Of a stretch of DNA of 64,000 nucleotides, positions 8,155 through 16,559 are shown piece after piece (position 1 is the stretch's first letter; every line of letters begins with the position of its first letter). The DNA is taken from contig SDZD01000011.1 in assembly GCA_004172935.1 (NCBI GenBank), forward strand, positions 1 to 64,000, read 5' to 3'. The notes under the pieces are model-generated. The model saw nothing but the letters and a program-made list of their open reading frames with translations. It did not search any database and was not told where the DNA came from. A program made the translations under genes and the position numbers. The DNA is from a bacterium (GTDB lineage Bacteria; Armatimonadota; Abditibacteriia; Abditibacteriales; Abditibacteriaceae).

Positions 8155-9612
8155 ATGCCTCGTTTTCTGGTTCCCATATCACTTTTAGGCGCCCTGTTCG
8201 TCGCTTCCAGCGCAGCGCCCATCCACGCGGCGCCCACTCCATTCAAAAGCGCTCCCCTGTTCAGCCCCACCGACATCTCTTTCCGCACACTTCCCAACGG
8301 AGTGCGCGCCATCGTGAAACGGGCACCAGGCTCCCCGACCCTTTCCATTCAGGTCTGGGTACGCGCAGGCAGTCGTTACGAGTCCGATAAAGAAAGCGGC
8401 ATCGCCCACTTGCTCGAAACCTGCTGCGTGACTGCTTCCAAAAATCAGCCCGCAAAGGAAACGGGCGAAGGCGGTTTGGCGGGTGCGATTCGTAAGGTAG
8501 GTGGCGACGCAGGGGCACTCACCTCACGCGATTCAACCTTCTTCTCGGCCACTGTCGCTCCCCAGTTCGCTCCCGAAGCGATGCGCGCCCTCGCCGACAG
8601 CATCATGCGCCCCGACTTAAGCGAAGATGCTGTCGACGATGCAAAGTTGGAAGTTTCCGACGACTTAGCGCGCCGTTCTCTCGATCCGGTGGCCTCCGCC
8701 TCCGATTTGGCCTACGCTACCGCCTACTCTCGCCACCCCTATCGGCGCTCGGCATGGGGCGATGATGAAATCGTCGCTTCCATCCCCATCGCCAAAGTAC
8801 GCGACCACCACAAAAAATTCTATGTGGGAGCCAACATGTCGGTCGTTATCGTCGGCGATATTACCTTCGAGGCAGCCCAGGAACTCATCCGCCAGAATTT
8901 CGCCACCCTACCCGCCGGCACAGCGGCAGTTCGCACACTGCCACCCGATGGGCCGCTCAAAGATCGCGAGGCATTTCGCCGTGCGACTCTGATGCGCGAT
9001 GCAGTCGCTCTCGCATGGCGCTCCAGTTCTGTCGCAACCCCACGCGACGTGGTGGCAATGGACACCCTGCTCGCGCTGTGGCGCGAGGGCATCGACCCAA
9101 GTATGCGCCAGAAACTGATTCGTGGCGGTCCCGACTCAACCGATAACCCGCCGTTGGCCTCCTCCTACGAAGTCGATTACCTCACCCAACGCGACGCGGG
9201 CCTGTTCCTCATCACACTCGCGGGTACAAGCGACAAAGAAAAAGCGATCAAAGCCGTGACCGATGAAGTTGAGCGCGCCCGTAAAGGTGGCCTGACCGCT
9301 ACCGAAGTGGCGCACGCCAAGCAGCTGCTGCGTTCGCAGTACATCCAACAAGCCGAGAACGCCGCTGGTCAGGCCGGTTCACTCGGCTTCTACGACATGA
9401 TTTCGTCGTATGAGTTCGCAGTCAACTACCTGTCGCTATGCAATTCGGTCACAGCCGCCGATTTGCAACGGGTCGCTCAAAAATACTTCGCGCCCAATGC
9501 ATTGGTTCGCGTCGAACTCGATCCCATTAAGGGCCAGCGCGAACGTCCCGAAGTCCCGCGCCCCGGCGATCCCAACATCATCACTGCGTCCTTCAAAGGC
9601 CAACACTCCTAA
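8155..9612 (+). CDS. M16 family (insulinase-like) periplasmic protein with altered zinc motif
   Basis: The 485-residue protein has a signal peptide (PRFLVPISLLGALFVASSA, residues 2-20) and the M16 fold: TLPNGVRAIVKR, then SGIAHLLET, and a C-terminal M16_C half. In active M16 peptidases the motif is HxxEH. Here it reads H85-L-L-E88-T89, so the second His ligand is Thr. A downstream Glu (E166, in DDAKLEVSDD) is in the expected place. I chose ATG at 8155 because it starts the signal peptide; ATG at 8104 overlaps the rhomboid stop and is an alternative. It probably works as a heterodimer with the next gene, but catalysis is uncertain. Confidence 0.88.
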   Translation: MPRFLVPISLLGALFVASSAAPIHAAPTPFKSAPLFSPTDISFRTLPNGVRAIVKRAPGSPTLSIQVWVRAGSRYESDKESGIAHLLETCCVTASKNQPAKETGEGGLAGAIRKVGGDAGALTSRDSTFFSATVAPQFAPEAMRALADSIMRPDLSEDAVDDAKLEVSDDLARRSLDPVASASDLAYATAYSRHPYRRSAWGDDEIVASIPIAKVRDHHKKFYVGANMSVVIVGDITFEAAQELIRQNFATLPAGTAAVRTLPPDGPLKDREAFRRATLMRDAVALAWRSSSVATPRDVVAMDTLLALWREGIDPSMRQKLIRGGPDSTDNPPLASSYEVDYLTQRDAGLFLITLAGTSDKEKAIKAVTDEVERARKGGLTATEVAHAKQLLRSQYIQQAENAAGQAGSLGFYDMISSYEFAVNYLSLCNSVTAADLQRVAQKYFAPNALVRVELDPIKGQRERPEVPRPGDPNIITASFKGQHS

Positions 9613-9639
9613 TTAGCCGCTCCTCAAGCGTTCATTTTT

Positions 9640-10998
9640 ATGAAATCTATTTATCTTTGCAGCGCTCTACTCGCGTCCACGACAGTTGCAATGGCGGCTC
9701 CAACCACTCCTCCCGTTCAAACCATCTCGAATTTGGAGCGTGTGGAAACCCTGCCCAACGGCCTGAAATTCGTTTCCACTATCGACCGCATCGCGCCGCG
9801 CGTATCGCTTTCGCTTCAGGTGCGCGTGGGAGCCAGCGACGAAAACGCTCAAAACGCCGGGTGGCGCCGACTGTATGCGGGCACAGTAGGGCGTAGTGTT
9901 CCCACAACAAAAACCAACACGGTCAAAACCAGCGATGGCTTTGGTATAGCGCGGCTGGCCGAACGCTTCGGCGGCAATGCGGGCATTTCTGTGGGCGACG
10001 ACCTCATCGAATTTTGGGCAACGGGCGACTCCCAAAACGCTCGCCAGATGTTGTCGCTACTCATCGACATGTGGAAGTCGCCCAGCCTGAGCGACGCCGA
10101 CATCACGGCTACCCGCGCCAGCCTCGCCAGCCAAATCGACGCGCAAGACCTCGACCTCGCCGAACTGACTAGCGCCGCACTACGCAATCAGGAGTTCGTC
10201 AACGAACGCGGCGAACCGGTTTCCTACGGCCTCAGCGAAGTCGGCACCACTACCTCGCTCGAAAAACTGACAGCAACGCGCGTGCGCGAACTCGCTAAGC
10301 GGGTCGCGTCCTCGCCCGCGACACTGTGCGCGGTGGGCGATGTCGATAACGCCGCTTTGCGCTCTTTGCTCGTGGCCCAACCAGCCGCGACGGTTGTGCC
10401 AGCTGTAGCGCCCAAATTTGCGCCCATCAAAACCGGGAAGCCCCCGTTCGTAGTGCGCGATGTCCCCACCCAAACGGCGTGGGTCTTCATCTCCTACCCG
10501 CTCGGCCACGTCTCGGCGGAAGATGCTCCTGCACTGCGCGTTTTGAGCGCCTCTCTTGGCGACATCGCTGAGGCTCGTCTCACCAAGCGTTTGCTGGGCG
10601 GCGCCCTCGTCGATGGCGCCCCTTCGGCGCTGTCACTTTCCAGCCAATTCGTCTTCCGTCGCGATGGCAGCGAATTGCTGCTTTCGGCTCAGACATCGGC
10701 GTCGCGCGTGGAACGGGTGAAAAACGCCCTCATCGAAGAAGTTTCCAAACTCAAGAACGCGCCGCTCACAGCGAAAGAGTTCGAAGCTGCACGCACCTTA
10801 GCGCGCGGCGATTGGGCGCTGTCTCGCCAATCCATGCGCGACCGTGCTTTTCTAGTCGGCCAAAGCACCGCTCTTGGCGGCGCGCCCGATGGGACATGGC
10901 CCGCACGCTTGGCCACACTAACTCCACAGAAGACTCAAGCCACAGCGCGCCGCCTCTTTGGCTCGTATGCTCTTGCGCTTGTGATGCCACGTTCTTAA
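9640..10998 (+). CDS. M16 family non-catalytic-type subunit, periplasmic
   Basis: Twenty-seven nt downstream of the first M16 gene, this 452-residue protein has a clear signal peptide (KSIYLCSALLASTTVAMAA) and M16 folds (ETLPNGLKFVST, VSLSLQVRVGASDE). Where HxxEH should be, the sequence reads QNAGWRRLYAG, so there is no zinc motif at all. In two-gene M16 systems one partner is normally inactive and helps form the chamber. Here the active partner is also altered. A strong terminator follows at 11032. Confidence 0.88.
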   Translation: MKSIYLCSALLASTTVAMAAPTTPPVQTISNLERVETLPNGLKFVSTIDRIAPRVSLSLQVRVGASDENAQNAGWRRLYAGTVGRSVPTTKTNTVKTSDGFGIARLAERFGGNAGISVGDDLIEFWATGDSQNARQMLSLLIDMWKSPSLSDADITATRASLASQIDAQDLDLAELTSAALRNQEFVNERGEPVSYGLSEVGTTTSLEKLTATRVRELAKRVASSPATLCAVGDVDNAALRSLLVAQPAATVVPAVAPKFAPIKTGKPPFVVRDVPTQTAWVFISYPLGHVSAEDAPALRVLSASLGDIAEARLTKRLLGGALVDGAPSALSLSSQFVFRRDGSELLLSAQTSASRVERVKNALIEEVSKLKNAPLTAKEFEAARTLARGDWALSRQSMRDRAFLVGQSTALGGAPDGTWPARLATLTPQKTQATARRLFGSYALALVMPRS

Positions 10999-11031
10999 GG
11001 CTTCTATTCGAACCACGAATGCTACACAACC

Positions 11032-11067
11032 AAAAGGAGGCGCTTTTCTGACAGAGCGCCTCCTTTT
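11032..11067 (+). terminator. Rho-independent terminator after the M16 pair
   Basis: A perfect 13-bp stem (AAAAGGAGGCGCT at 11032-11044 with AGCGCCTCCTTTT at 11055-11067) around a 10-nt loop, ending in a T-run. It separates the rhomboid/M16 unit from the ABC exporter genes. Confidence 0.9.
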
Positions 11068-11106
11068 AATTCTTCGGGATTAAGGTCCACTTTTTAAACT
11101 GCTTGC

Positions 11107-11982
11107 GTGAATTCCTCATCTAATTTAGTCAATGCCGGTTTTTCCGTGCGCGGAGGTGAAAGCGACTCGATTGGCGACTCTGTACGCGAAATATGGCGTT
11201 ACCGCGCCCTCATACTCGAACTGGTGCGCCGCGACCTTAAAGTGCGCTATAAGAACCGCGTCGGGGGCGTATTGTGGAGCCTTTTTCCGCCACTAATGCA
11301 GGTGCTGACCATCACTTTGATGGTCAAGTTCTTCCTGACACAAATCTCCAACTATTCCGCCTATTTGATGGCGGTTATGTTCTTGTGGCAGTTCTTCCAG
11401 AATACGGTGCTTGATGCGTCACAATCAATGATTGTTAACGCCCCGCTCGCTCGCAAAATTTATTTTCCGCGCGGGGTTTTGCCACTCGTCACTCTGATTT
11501 CCAATGTTCTCCACTTTGGCGTCGCGTTTCTCTTTGTCATTGTTTATCTACTCGTTCTCAATCACGGACATCTGACACTTCCGCGCCTGTTCTGGATTGC
11601 TCCCTTTTGCGTGATGGGACTGGGTATGTTCGGTTTAGGGTTGGGCTATTTGCTGGCTTACTTGACGACTCTGTACGACGACATCAAATTCCTGTCGGTG
11701 ACTTTTCTGGGGTTATTCTTCTACCTTGTGCCGGTGCTTTATCCCATTGAGAGGGTTGCAGCACACGCCGGTATCTATCCCTTCTATATGTTGAATCCTG
11801 CCGCTGTATGGCTGGTCTGTTTTCAGCGCGCGCTGCTGCCTCCACTCGTAATCGAGGGAGTTGCTCCAGTGGCTTTTCCGCTCGAATGGTTGGGCTTGGC
11901 GACATTAGCCAGCATCATCACTCTTATTGTGGGCTTTTACATCTTCGAACGTTCCAAGTGGTCAATGATGGAGCGCCTATAA
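11107..11982 (+). CDS. ABC-2 type permease of a polysaccharide/glycolipid exporter
   Basis: Membrane subunit of 291 residues, of the Wzm/TagG type, that forms the channel for undecaprenyl-linked polysaccharide export. It has the typical amphipathic entrance LVRRDLKVRYKNRVGGVLWS followed by six hydrophobic segments. Translation begins at GTG 11107, since no suitable ATG keeps the N-terminal domain. The stop codon overlaps the start of the ATPase gene (TAATG), so the two are translationally coupled. The exported polymer is unknown because no glycan synthesis genes are adjacent. Confidence 0.9.
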   Translation: MNSSSNLVNAGFSVRGGESDSIGDSVREIWRYRALILELVRRDLKVRYKNRVGGVLWSLFPPLMQVLTITLMVKFFLTQISNYSAYLMAVMFLWQFFQNTVLDASQSMIVNAPLARKIYFPRGVLPLVTLISNVLHFGVAFLFVIVYLLVLNHGHLTLPRLFWIAPFCVMGLGMFGLGLGYLLAYLTTLYDDIKFLSVTFLGLFFYLVPVLYPIERVAAHAGIYPFYMLNPAAVWLVCFQRALLPPLVIEGVAPVAFPLEWLGLATLASIITLIVGFYIFERSKWSMMERL

Positions 11983-12752
11983 TGGAACGCAACGGTCAAC
12001 CTCTGGCGATTGAACTCGAAAATGTAACCAAAGAGTTCATCATTATTAAACGTGAACAAAGCGTGAAATCGGCCATAGTCTCGAACTTAAGACGCCTGTT
12101 GATGTGGCAACCTGTAACCAAAGAACGACTGCGGGCATTAGAAGATGTCTCTTTTGGCATTCCTAGAGGCCAGACAGTGGGTGTGGTCGGAGGCAACGGG
12201 CAAGGCAAATCGACACTACTTTCGCTGTTAGCACGCATCTATCGCCCCACTTCCGGCACTATCACCGTACGCGGGCGTATCGCCTCGTTGCTGGAACTAG
12301 AGGCTGGCTTCCAGCCCGAATTCACTGGCTACGAGAATATCTACCTCAACGGCGTCATTATGGGACTGACGCACAGCGAATTAGATACACGCATAGACGA
12401 CATCGCCGCATTCGCTGGAATCAAAGATCAACTCAGCCAACAAGTCAAACATTACTCATCGGGCATGAAAGCCCGACTGGGCTTTGCTATCGCGGCCCAC
12501 GTCGAACCAGATGTATTATTGGTCGATGAAGTGTTGGCAGTAGGAGATGCCGAATTTCAGGAGCGTTGTTTCCAGAAAATCGAGGAGTTCAAGCGAGATG
12601 GGGTCACGATTTTCGTGGTCTCTCACGACATACACGCGCTACGCCGCGTGTGCGACCGCGTGCTTTGGATTGAATCACATCAAATCAAGATGGACGGCGA
12701 AGCAAAAAGTGTTCTCGACGCCTACGAGGCCAACTCCGCCGTCAGCGTGTGA
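11982..12752 (+). CDS. ABC transporter ATP-binding subunit, polysaccharide exporter (Wzt/TagH type)
   Basis: The nucleotide-binding subunit that powers the permease encoded just upstream. It has Walker A GGNGQGKST, the signature YSSGMKARLGFA, and Walker B VLLVDEVLAVGD, the form typical of Wzt and TagH proteins. At 256 residues it lacks the extra C-terminal carbohydrate-binding domain of long Wzt proteins, so export need not depend on chain-end recognition. The start ATG at 11982 overlaps the permease stop by one base. It is convergent with the hybrid kinase gene, with one base between the stop codons. Confidence 0.93.
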   Translation: MERNGQPLAIELENVTKEFIIIKREQSVKSAIVSNLRRLLMWQPVTKERLRALEDVSFGIPRGQTVGVVGGNGQGKSTLLSLLARIYRPTSGTITVRGRIASLLELEAGFQPEFTGYENIYLNGVIMGLTHSELDTRIDDIAAFAGIKDQLSQQVKHYSSGMKARLGFAIAAHVEPDVLLVDEVLAVGDAEFQERCFQKIEEFKRDGVTIFVVSHDIHALRRVCDRVLWIESHQIKMDGEAKSVLDAYEANSAVSV

Positions 12753-12753
12753 C

Positions 12754-14307
12754 CTATTTGGTCATACGCTCGGCGGCAACCGACTCTACGACTCGAAACA
12801 GGCGCTCGGCGTCGACGGGCTTAGCCAGAAACTCCTGAAATCCGGCTTCGCGGGCGCGGTCACGCTCGCCAGGAAAAGCGAAGCCTGTAATGGCGATAGC
12901 GGCAATGGGAAGCTGACGGTCGTGAATGATCTGCAATAGATCATAACCGTCATTATCGGGCATACCAATGTCGCACAGCGCGATATGTGGACGCCATGCC
13001 GTCAGTTTCTCGACAGCCTCGTTCACATTCGCCGCTATTTGTACCTGGGCACCGCGTCGCGATAGCGTCAGGCGCAGCCACTCGCGCGCCTCAAGCTGGT
13101 CATCGACACACAACACTTTCAGGCGCGCCCAATCGAGCGCATCCGGTTCAGTTGCCTCTTCTGGAGCCAGACATTCGCCCTTCGACAACGGCAATTCTGC
13201 GCGGAATGTCGTGCCCTGCCCTGCCCCTTCGCTCGAAACGCTAACTCGCCCGCCGTGCAACTCGACAACGTTTTTAACAATCGCGAGTCCCAACCCCAGC
13301 CCGCCATGTCGGCGCGTGGTCGAGCCATCGGCTTGGCGGAAACGGTCGAAGACATGTGGTATGAAGTCGGCGGCGATACCGACACCTTCATCGCTCACTT
13401 CCAGAATCGCCCATTCTTCTCCTCCGGTTTGTACGGAGAAAGTTTTGATGGTCACAGTCCCATCTTCGGGCGAGAACTTGATGGCGTTGGAAATCAGGTT
13501 CCACGTCACCTGTTGCAAACGCATGGGGTCGCCGCACACGCGCGACGGCGTAATCAGTTGTAAGTCGAGATTGACGCCCTTGGCGGCAGCAGAGGGCGTC
13601 ACAGCCTCGGCAGCGGTTTTAACAACCGAACTCAGATCGAGTTCGACAGTTTCCAGACGAAAATTGCCCGCCACGATGCGCGAGACATCGAGCAGGTCTT
13701 CGATGAGTTGGGCCTGTGTCTTGGCGTTACGCTCGATAACGACAAGAGCCTGGTCAATGGTATCTTTGTCCAGTTGGTTGGTGCGCAACAAACTCGTCCA
13801 GCCCATGATGGCGTTGAGAGGGGTGCGCAGTTCGTGAGACAGCGTCGCCAGAAACTCGTCTTTGGCGCGGTTGGCCGCTTCGGCTTCGGCCTGACGGATG
13901 TGCGCGCGCTCCAGTTCGAGTCGCGTCGTCTCGTTTTTCTTGCGCTCGATGGCATAGCGAATCGAGCGTTCGAGAAGCGAAGGGTCGGTTGCGTCTTTGC
14001 GAAGATAATCCGCCGCGCCGCGCTGAATGGCCTCGAAGGCCACTTCTTCATCCGCAAGACCCGTCAAAACGATGACGGGCATTTTGGGCGCCCAGCTTTG
14101 CACTTTCTCGAAGTTTCCCAACCCTTGCCCATCGGGAACGCTCAAATCAACCAAAGCCACGTCGAATTCTTGCTCAAGAAGCACCTCCTGGGCGCCAGCA
14201 AGCGTCTCCACGTGCGTAATCTCAGGAAGCGCAACGGGGAGTTCTTCGAGTGCAGCTTCAACTAAAAGCGCATCGGTCGGATTGTCTTCTAAAAGCAACA
14301 GGCGCAT
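12754..14307 (-). CDS. Hybrid sensor kinase: receiver, HisKA, HATPase, receiver
   Basis: A cytoplasmic phosphorelay protein of 517 residues with no membrane segment. An N-terminal receiver has LLEDNPTDALLV and acceptor Asp in ALVDLSVPDG. A coiled stretch leads to HisKA with the phosphoacceptor LSHELRTPLNAI. The HATPase domain follows, with N-box LISNAIKFSPEDG and G boxes DEGVGIA and GGLGLGLAIV. A C-terminal receiver has CDIGMPDNDG and the Lys in FLAKPVD. The order suggests the first receiver takes phosphate from another kinase, likely one encoded nearby, and controls this one. It lies 24 nt downstream of the stand-alone receiver gene, in the same orientation. Confidence 0.93.
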   Translation of the reverse strand: MRLLLLEDNPTDALLVEAALEELPVALPEITHVETLAGAQEVLLEQEFDVALVDLSVPDGQGLGNFEKVQSWAPKMPVIVLTGLADEEVAFEAIQRGAADYLRKDATDPSLLERSIRYAIERKKNETTRLELERAHIRQAEAEAANRAKDEFLATLSHELRTPLNAIMGWTSLLRTNQLDKDTIDQALVVIERNAKTQAQLIEDLLDVSRIVAGNFRLETVELDLSSVVKTAAEAVTPSAAAKGVNLDLQLITPSRVCGDPMRLQQVTWNLISNAIKFSPEDGTVTIKTFSVQTGGEEWAILEVSDEGVGIAADFIPHVFDRFRQADGSTTRRHGGLGLGLAIVKNVVELHGGRVSVSSEGAGQGTTFRAELPLSKGECLAPEEATEPDALDWARLKVLCVDDQLEAREWLRLTLSRRGAQVQIAANVNEAVEKLTAWRPHIALCDIGMPDNDGYDLLQIIHDRQLPIAAIAITGFAFPGERDRAREAGFQEFLAKPVDAERLFRVVESVAAERMTK

Positions 14308-14331
14308 GAAGGAAGCGACGGGACCTTTCTC

Positions 14332-14802
14332 TTAATCAGAGGTTGGAAGCGAAACCACAGAAAACCAGAACGTTTCGATAGCGCGCACTACATAAGTGAA
14401 CTGCTCAAAATCGACTGGTTTAGACACGTAGCAATTCGCATGTAGACCATAAGCACGCAGAATATCTTCTTCCGCTTTGCTGGTAGTTAATACGACGACT
14501 GGGATGCGTTTAAGTTCAGGATCGGCTTTAATTTCCGACAGCACTTCACGTCCATCTTTACGCGGCAGGTTTAGGTCCAACAGAATCAAATCAGGTCGGA
14601 TGGCGTCCTGATAGGGCGGTTGGCGCCGCAGAAAGTCGAGCGCCTCTACACCGTCAGAAACAACGTGCAATTTGTTGAGCACCTTGGCATGTTCCAACGC
14701 CTCTTGAGCCAACAACACATCGGTGGGCGAATCCTCGACAAGCAAAATATCCACGGGTTTAATAATCGTCTCCTTACCACTTAAAAAGCGGGATGTTCTC
14801 AT
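14332..14802 (-). CDS. Single-domain response regulator (Rcp1-like)
   Basis: A stand-alone receiver of the type that pairs with phytochrome-like kinases. It has [18 protein letters not shown], phosphoacceptor Asp in [13 protein letters not shown], Thr in VVVLTTSK and the Lys in NCYVSKPVD. With ATG at 14802 it is 156 residues. Family members normally begin close to the ILLVED strand. An alternative is ATT at 14761-14763, 6 nt after AAGGAG, giving 143 residues starting [12 protein letters not shown]. It is encoded between two histidine kinases and is probably the shuttle between them. Confidence 0.92.
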   Translation of the reverse strand: MRTSRFLSGKETIIKPVDILLVEDSPTDVLLAQEALEHAKVLNKLHVVSDGVEALDFLRRQPPYQDAIRPDLILLDLNLPRKDGREVLSEIKADPELKRIPVVVLTTSKAEEDILRAYGLHANCYVSKPVDFEQFTYVVRAIETFWFSVVSLPTSD

Positions 14803-14845
14803 TGCGCAAATGGCGCACCGCTTTCTTCAACGCCTTAGTTTTCTC

Positions 14846-16453
14846 TCAAGAGACTATGTTTACGACTCCCCGTTCTACTTTTTCCACATTTATGTCAGTT
14901 TCTTCTAAACCTTGGGAATCATCTAAGACGCGCTCTTGAGGATCGGGGGCATTTTCTGGCAGATAAAACGAGAAAGTTGTGCCCTGACCGACCACACTTT
15001 CGACCCAGATGCGGCCTCCGTGGCGTTCGATAATTTTCTTCACAATCGCGAGGCCAATGCCTGTGCCGGGGTACTCGGTGCGCGTGTGGAGGCGCTGGAA
15101 CATCACGAAGATACGCTCGAAATATTGAGGCTCAATTCCCGGCCCTCGGTCGGTGATGGAAATAGTCCAGCCCTTGCTGGCTTCGCTATCATCCCACGGC
15201 AGACATTTAATTTCGACGTGAGGCGGCTTACCGCCACGAAACTTGATGGCGTTGGAGATGAGGTTTTGGAACACCTGTTCGAGTTGCCCGGAATCTCCGC
15301 GAATGGTGGGCAGCGGCACACGCTCGATTTGCGCCTGTGATTCGCTCACTGAAGCGCTGAGGTTTTGCAGCGCGCCATCGACAACTTTATCGAGCGAAAT
15401 ATCGGTGAATGGCTTTCCTTTGGTGCCAACGCGCGAATAAGCCAACAAATCGTGGATGAGGTTCTGCATTCGCTGGGCGCCATCGACGGCGTGACCAATG
15501 AATTGGTCGGCGCGCTCATCGAGCTTGCCTTCGTAGCGGCGCTTGAGCACCTGAACGCATCCGGCGACGGCTCGTAACGGCTCCTGCAAGTCGTGTGACG
15601 CTACGTAGGCGAACTGTTCCAGCTCCGTGTTCGATCTCTTCAAATCCGACACAACGCGCTGAAGTTTTTCTTCCGCCGAGCGGCGCTGTATGACCTCGGC
15701 CTCAAGCCCTTCTTTAGCTGTTTCCAACTGAGAGTTGCTGTTTTCGAGTTGGTCGTTCGATTCGCGCAAGCGGGCGTAGGCCGAACTTGATTCGCGCACG
15801 GCCCGCACCGAAACGATGGAGAGGAACAGCGTCAACAAAATAGAGAATGCGCTTCCTATCCACAATGTCGCTTCCGTGAGTCGGCGCCAACGGTCTTGAT
15901 CTGCTGTGCGGCCCCCTAACAGGGCTTTTTCAGTATCTTCGAAAGTTTTGAGAACGGATGTCACGCGCCCCAATGCGACCCGACGCCCTTTTGCAGAACC
16001 ACTTGTCTTCATAACTGCCTGTTCGAGCGAGTCGGAGGGGAGGCGAGAGGCAATTACTGGCTTGACGAGTTCGACGTACTTATCTTTTTCCTTATCGGCG
16101 TCCTGCAAGCGACGAAGCTGTTCGGGATTATCGGCAGCCAGACGCTGTAACTCTATTAGATGCTTGCGAAAAGCGACTTGAGCCTCTTCAAAAACCAACA
16201 GTTCGCTCTGGGTACCGTTGACGATGTAACCACGAACACCATTATCAATAGAAAACAGACTTTCTTCGAGTAACTGCGATTCGAGAAGCAGTTGATAGGT
16301 GTGTGCCTTCCAACCATCAGCTTCACCTAATCGGTGGAAATTCCACAACGCGAATGAAAGCAGGGCCAGCAAGACAAGCAACATCGCGGCAAACGAACGC
16401 ACTAAGTTTCGCGAGAGGGTATTCAGGGATGTCGAGGTGTTATTTTTAGGCAT
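14846..16453 (-). CDS. Membrane sensor histidine kinase with CHASE3-like sensor
   Basis: The 535-residue kinase has an N-terminal transmembrane helix (LVRSFAAMLLVLLALLSFAL), then an extracytoplasmic helical region of about 150 residues with LLLESQLLEESLFSIDNGVRG, which resembles CHASE3. A second helix follows near residues 190-215 and then a coiled coil. HisKA has FAYVASHDLQEPLRAVAG, the form seen in phytochrome-type kinases. The HATPase has LISNAIKFRGG, DRGPGIEPQYF and GTGIGLAIVKKI. It lies upstream of the stand-alone receiver in the same orientation, so the three genes likely form one signalling unit. The signal is unknown. Confidence 0.92.
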   Translation of the reverse strand: MPKNNTSTSLNTLSRNLVRSFAAMLLVLLALLSFALWNFHRLGEADGWKAHTYQLLLESQLLEESLFSIDNGVRGYIVNGTQSELLVFEEAQVAFRKHLIELQRLAADNPEQLRRLQDADKEKDKYVELVKPVIASRLPSDSLEQAVMKTSGSAKGRRVALGRVTSVLKTFEDTEKALLGGRTADQDRWRRLTEATLWIGSAFSILLTLFLSIVSVRAVRESSSAYARLRESNDQLENSNSQLETAKEGLEAEVIQRRSAEEKLQRVVSDLKRSNTELEQFAYVASHDLQEPLRAVAGCVQVLKRRYEGKLDERADQFIGHAVDGAQRMQNLIHDLLAYSRVGTKGKPFTDISLDKVVDGALQNLSASVSESQAQIERVPLPTIRGDSGQLEQVFQNLISNAIKFRGGKPPHVEIKCLPWDDSEASKGWTISITDRGPGIEPQYFERIFVMFQRLHTRTEYPGTGIGLAIVKKIIERHGGRIWVESVVGQGTTFSFYLPENAPDPQERVLDDSQGLEETDINVEKVERGVVNIVS

Positions 16454-16559
16454 GAAGGCGCAGCCTTTACCAACCGTTAATTGGTCTTAAAGAGTATGAC
16501 CATAGACTGGAATTGCTTTTGTAACACAAGCACCCAGATTGCGTGCCAAACTGAAAGCG

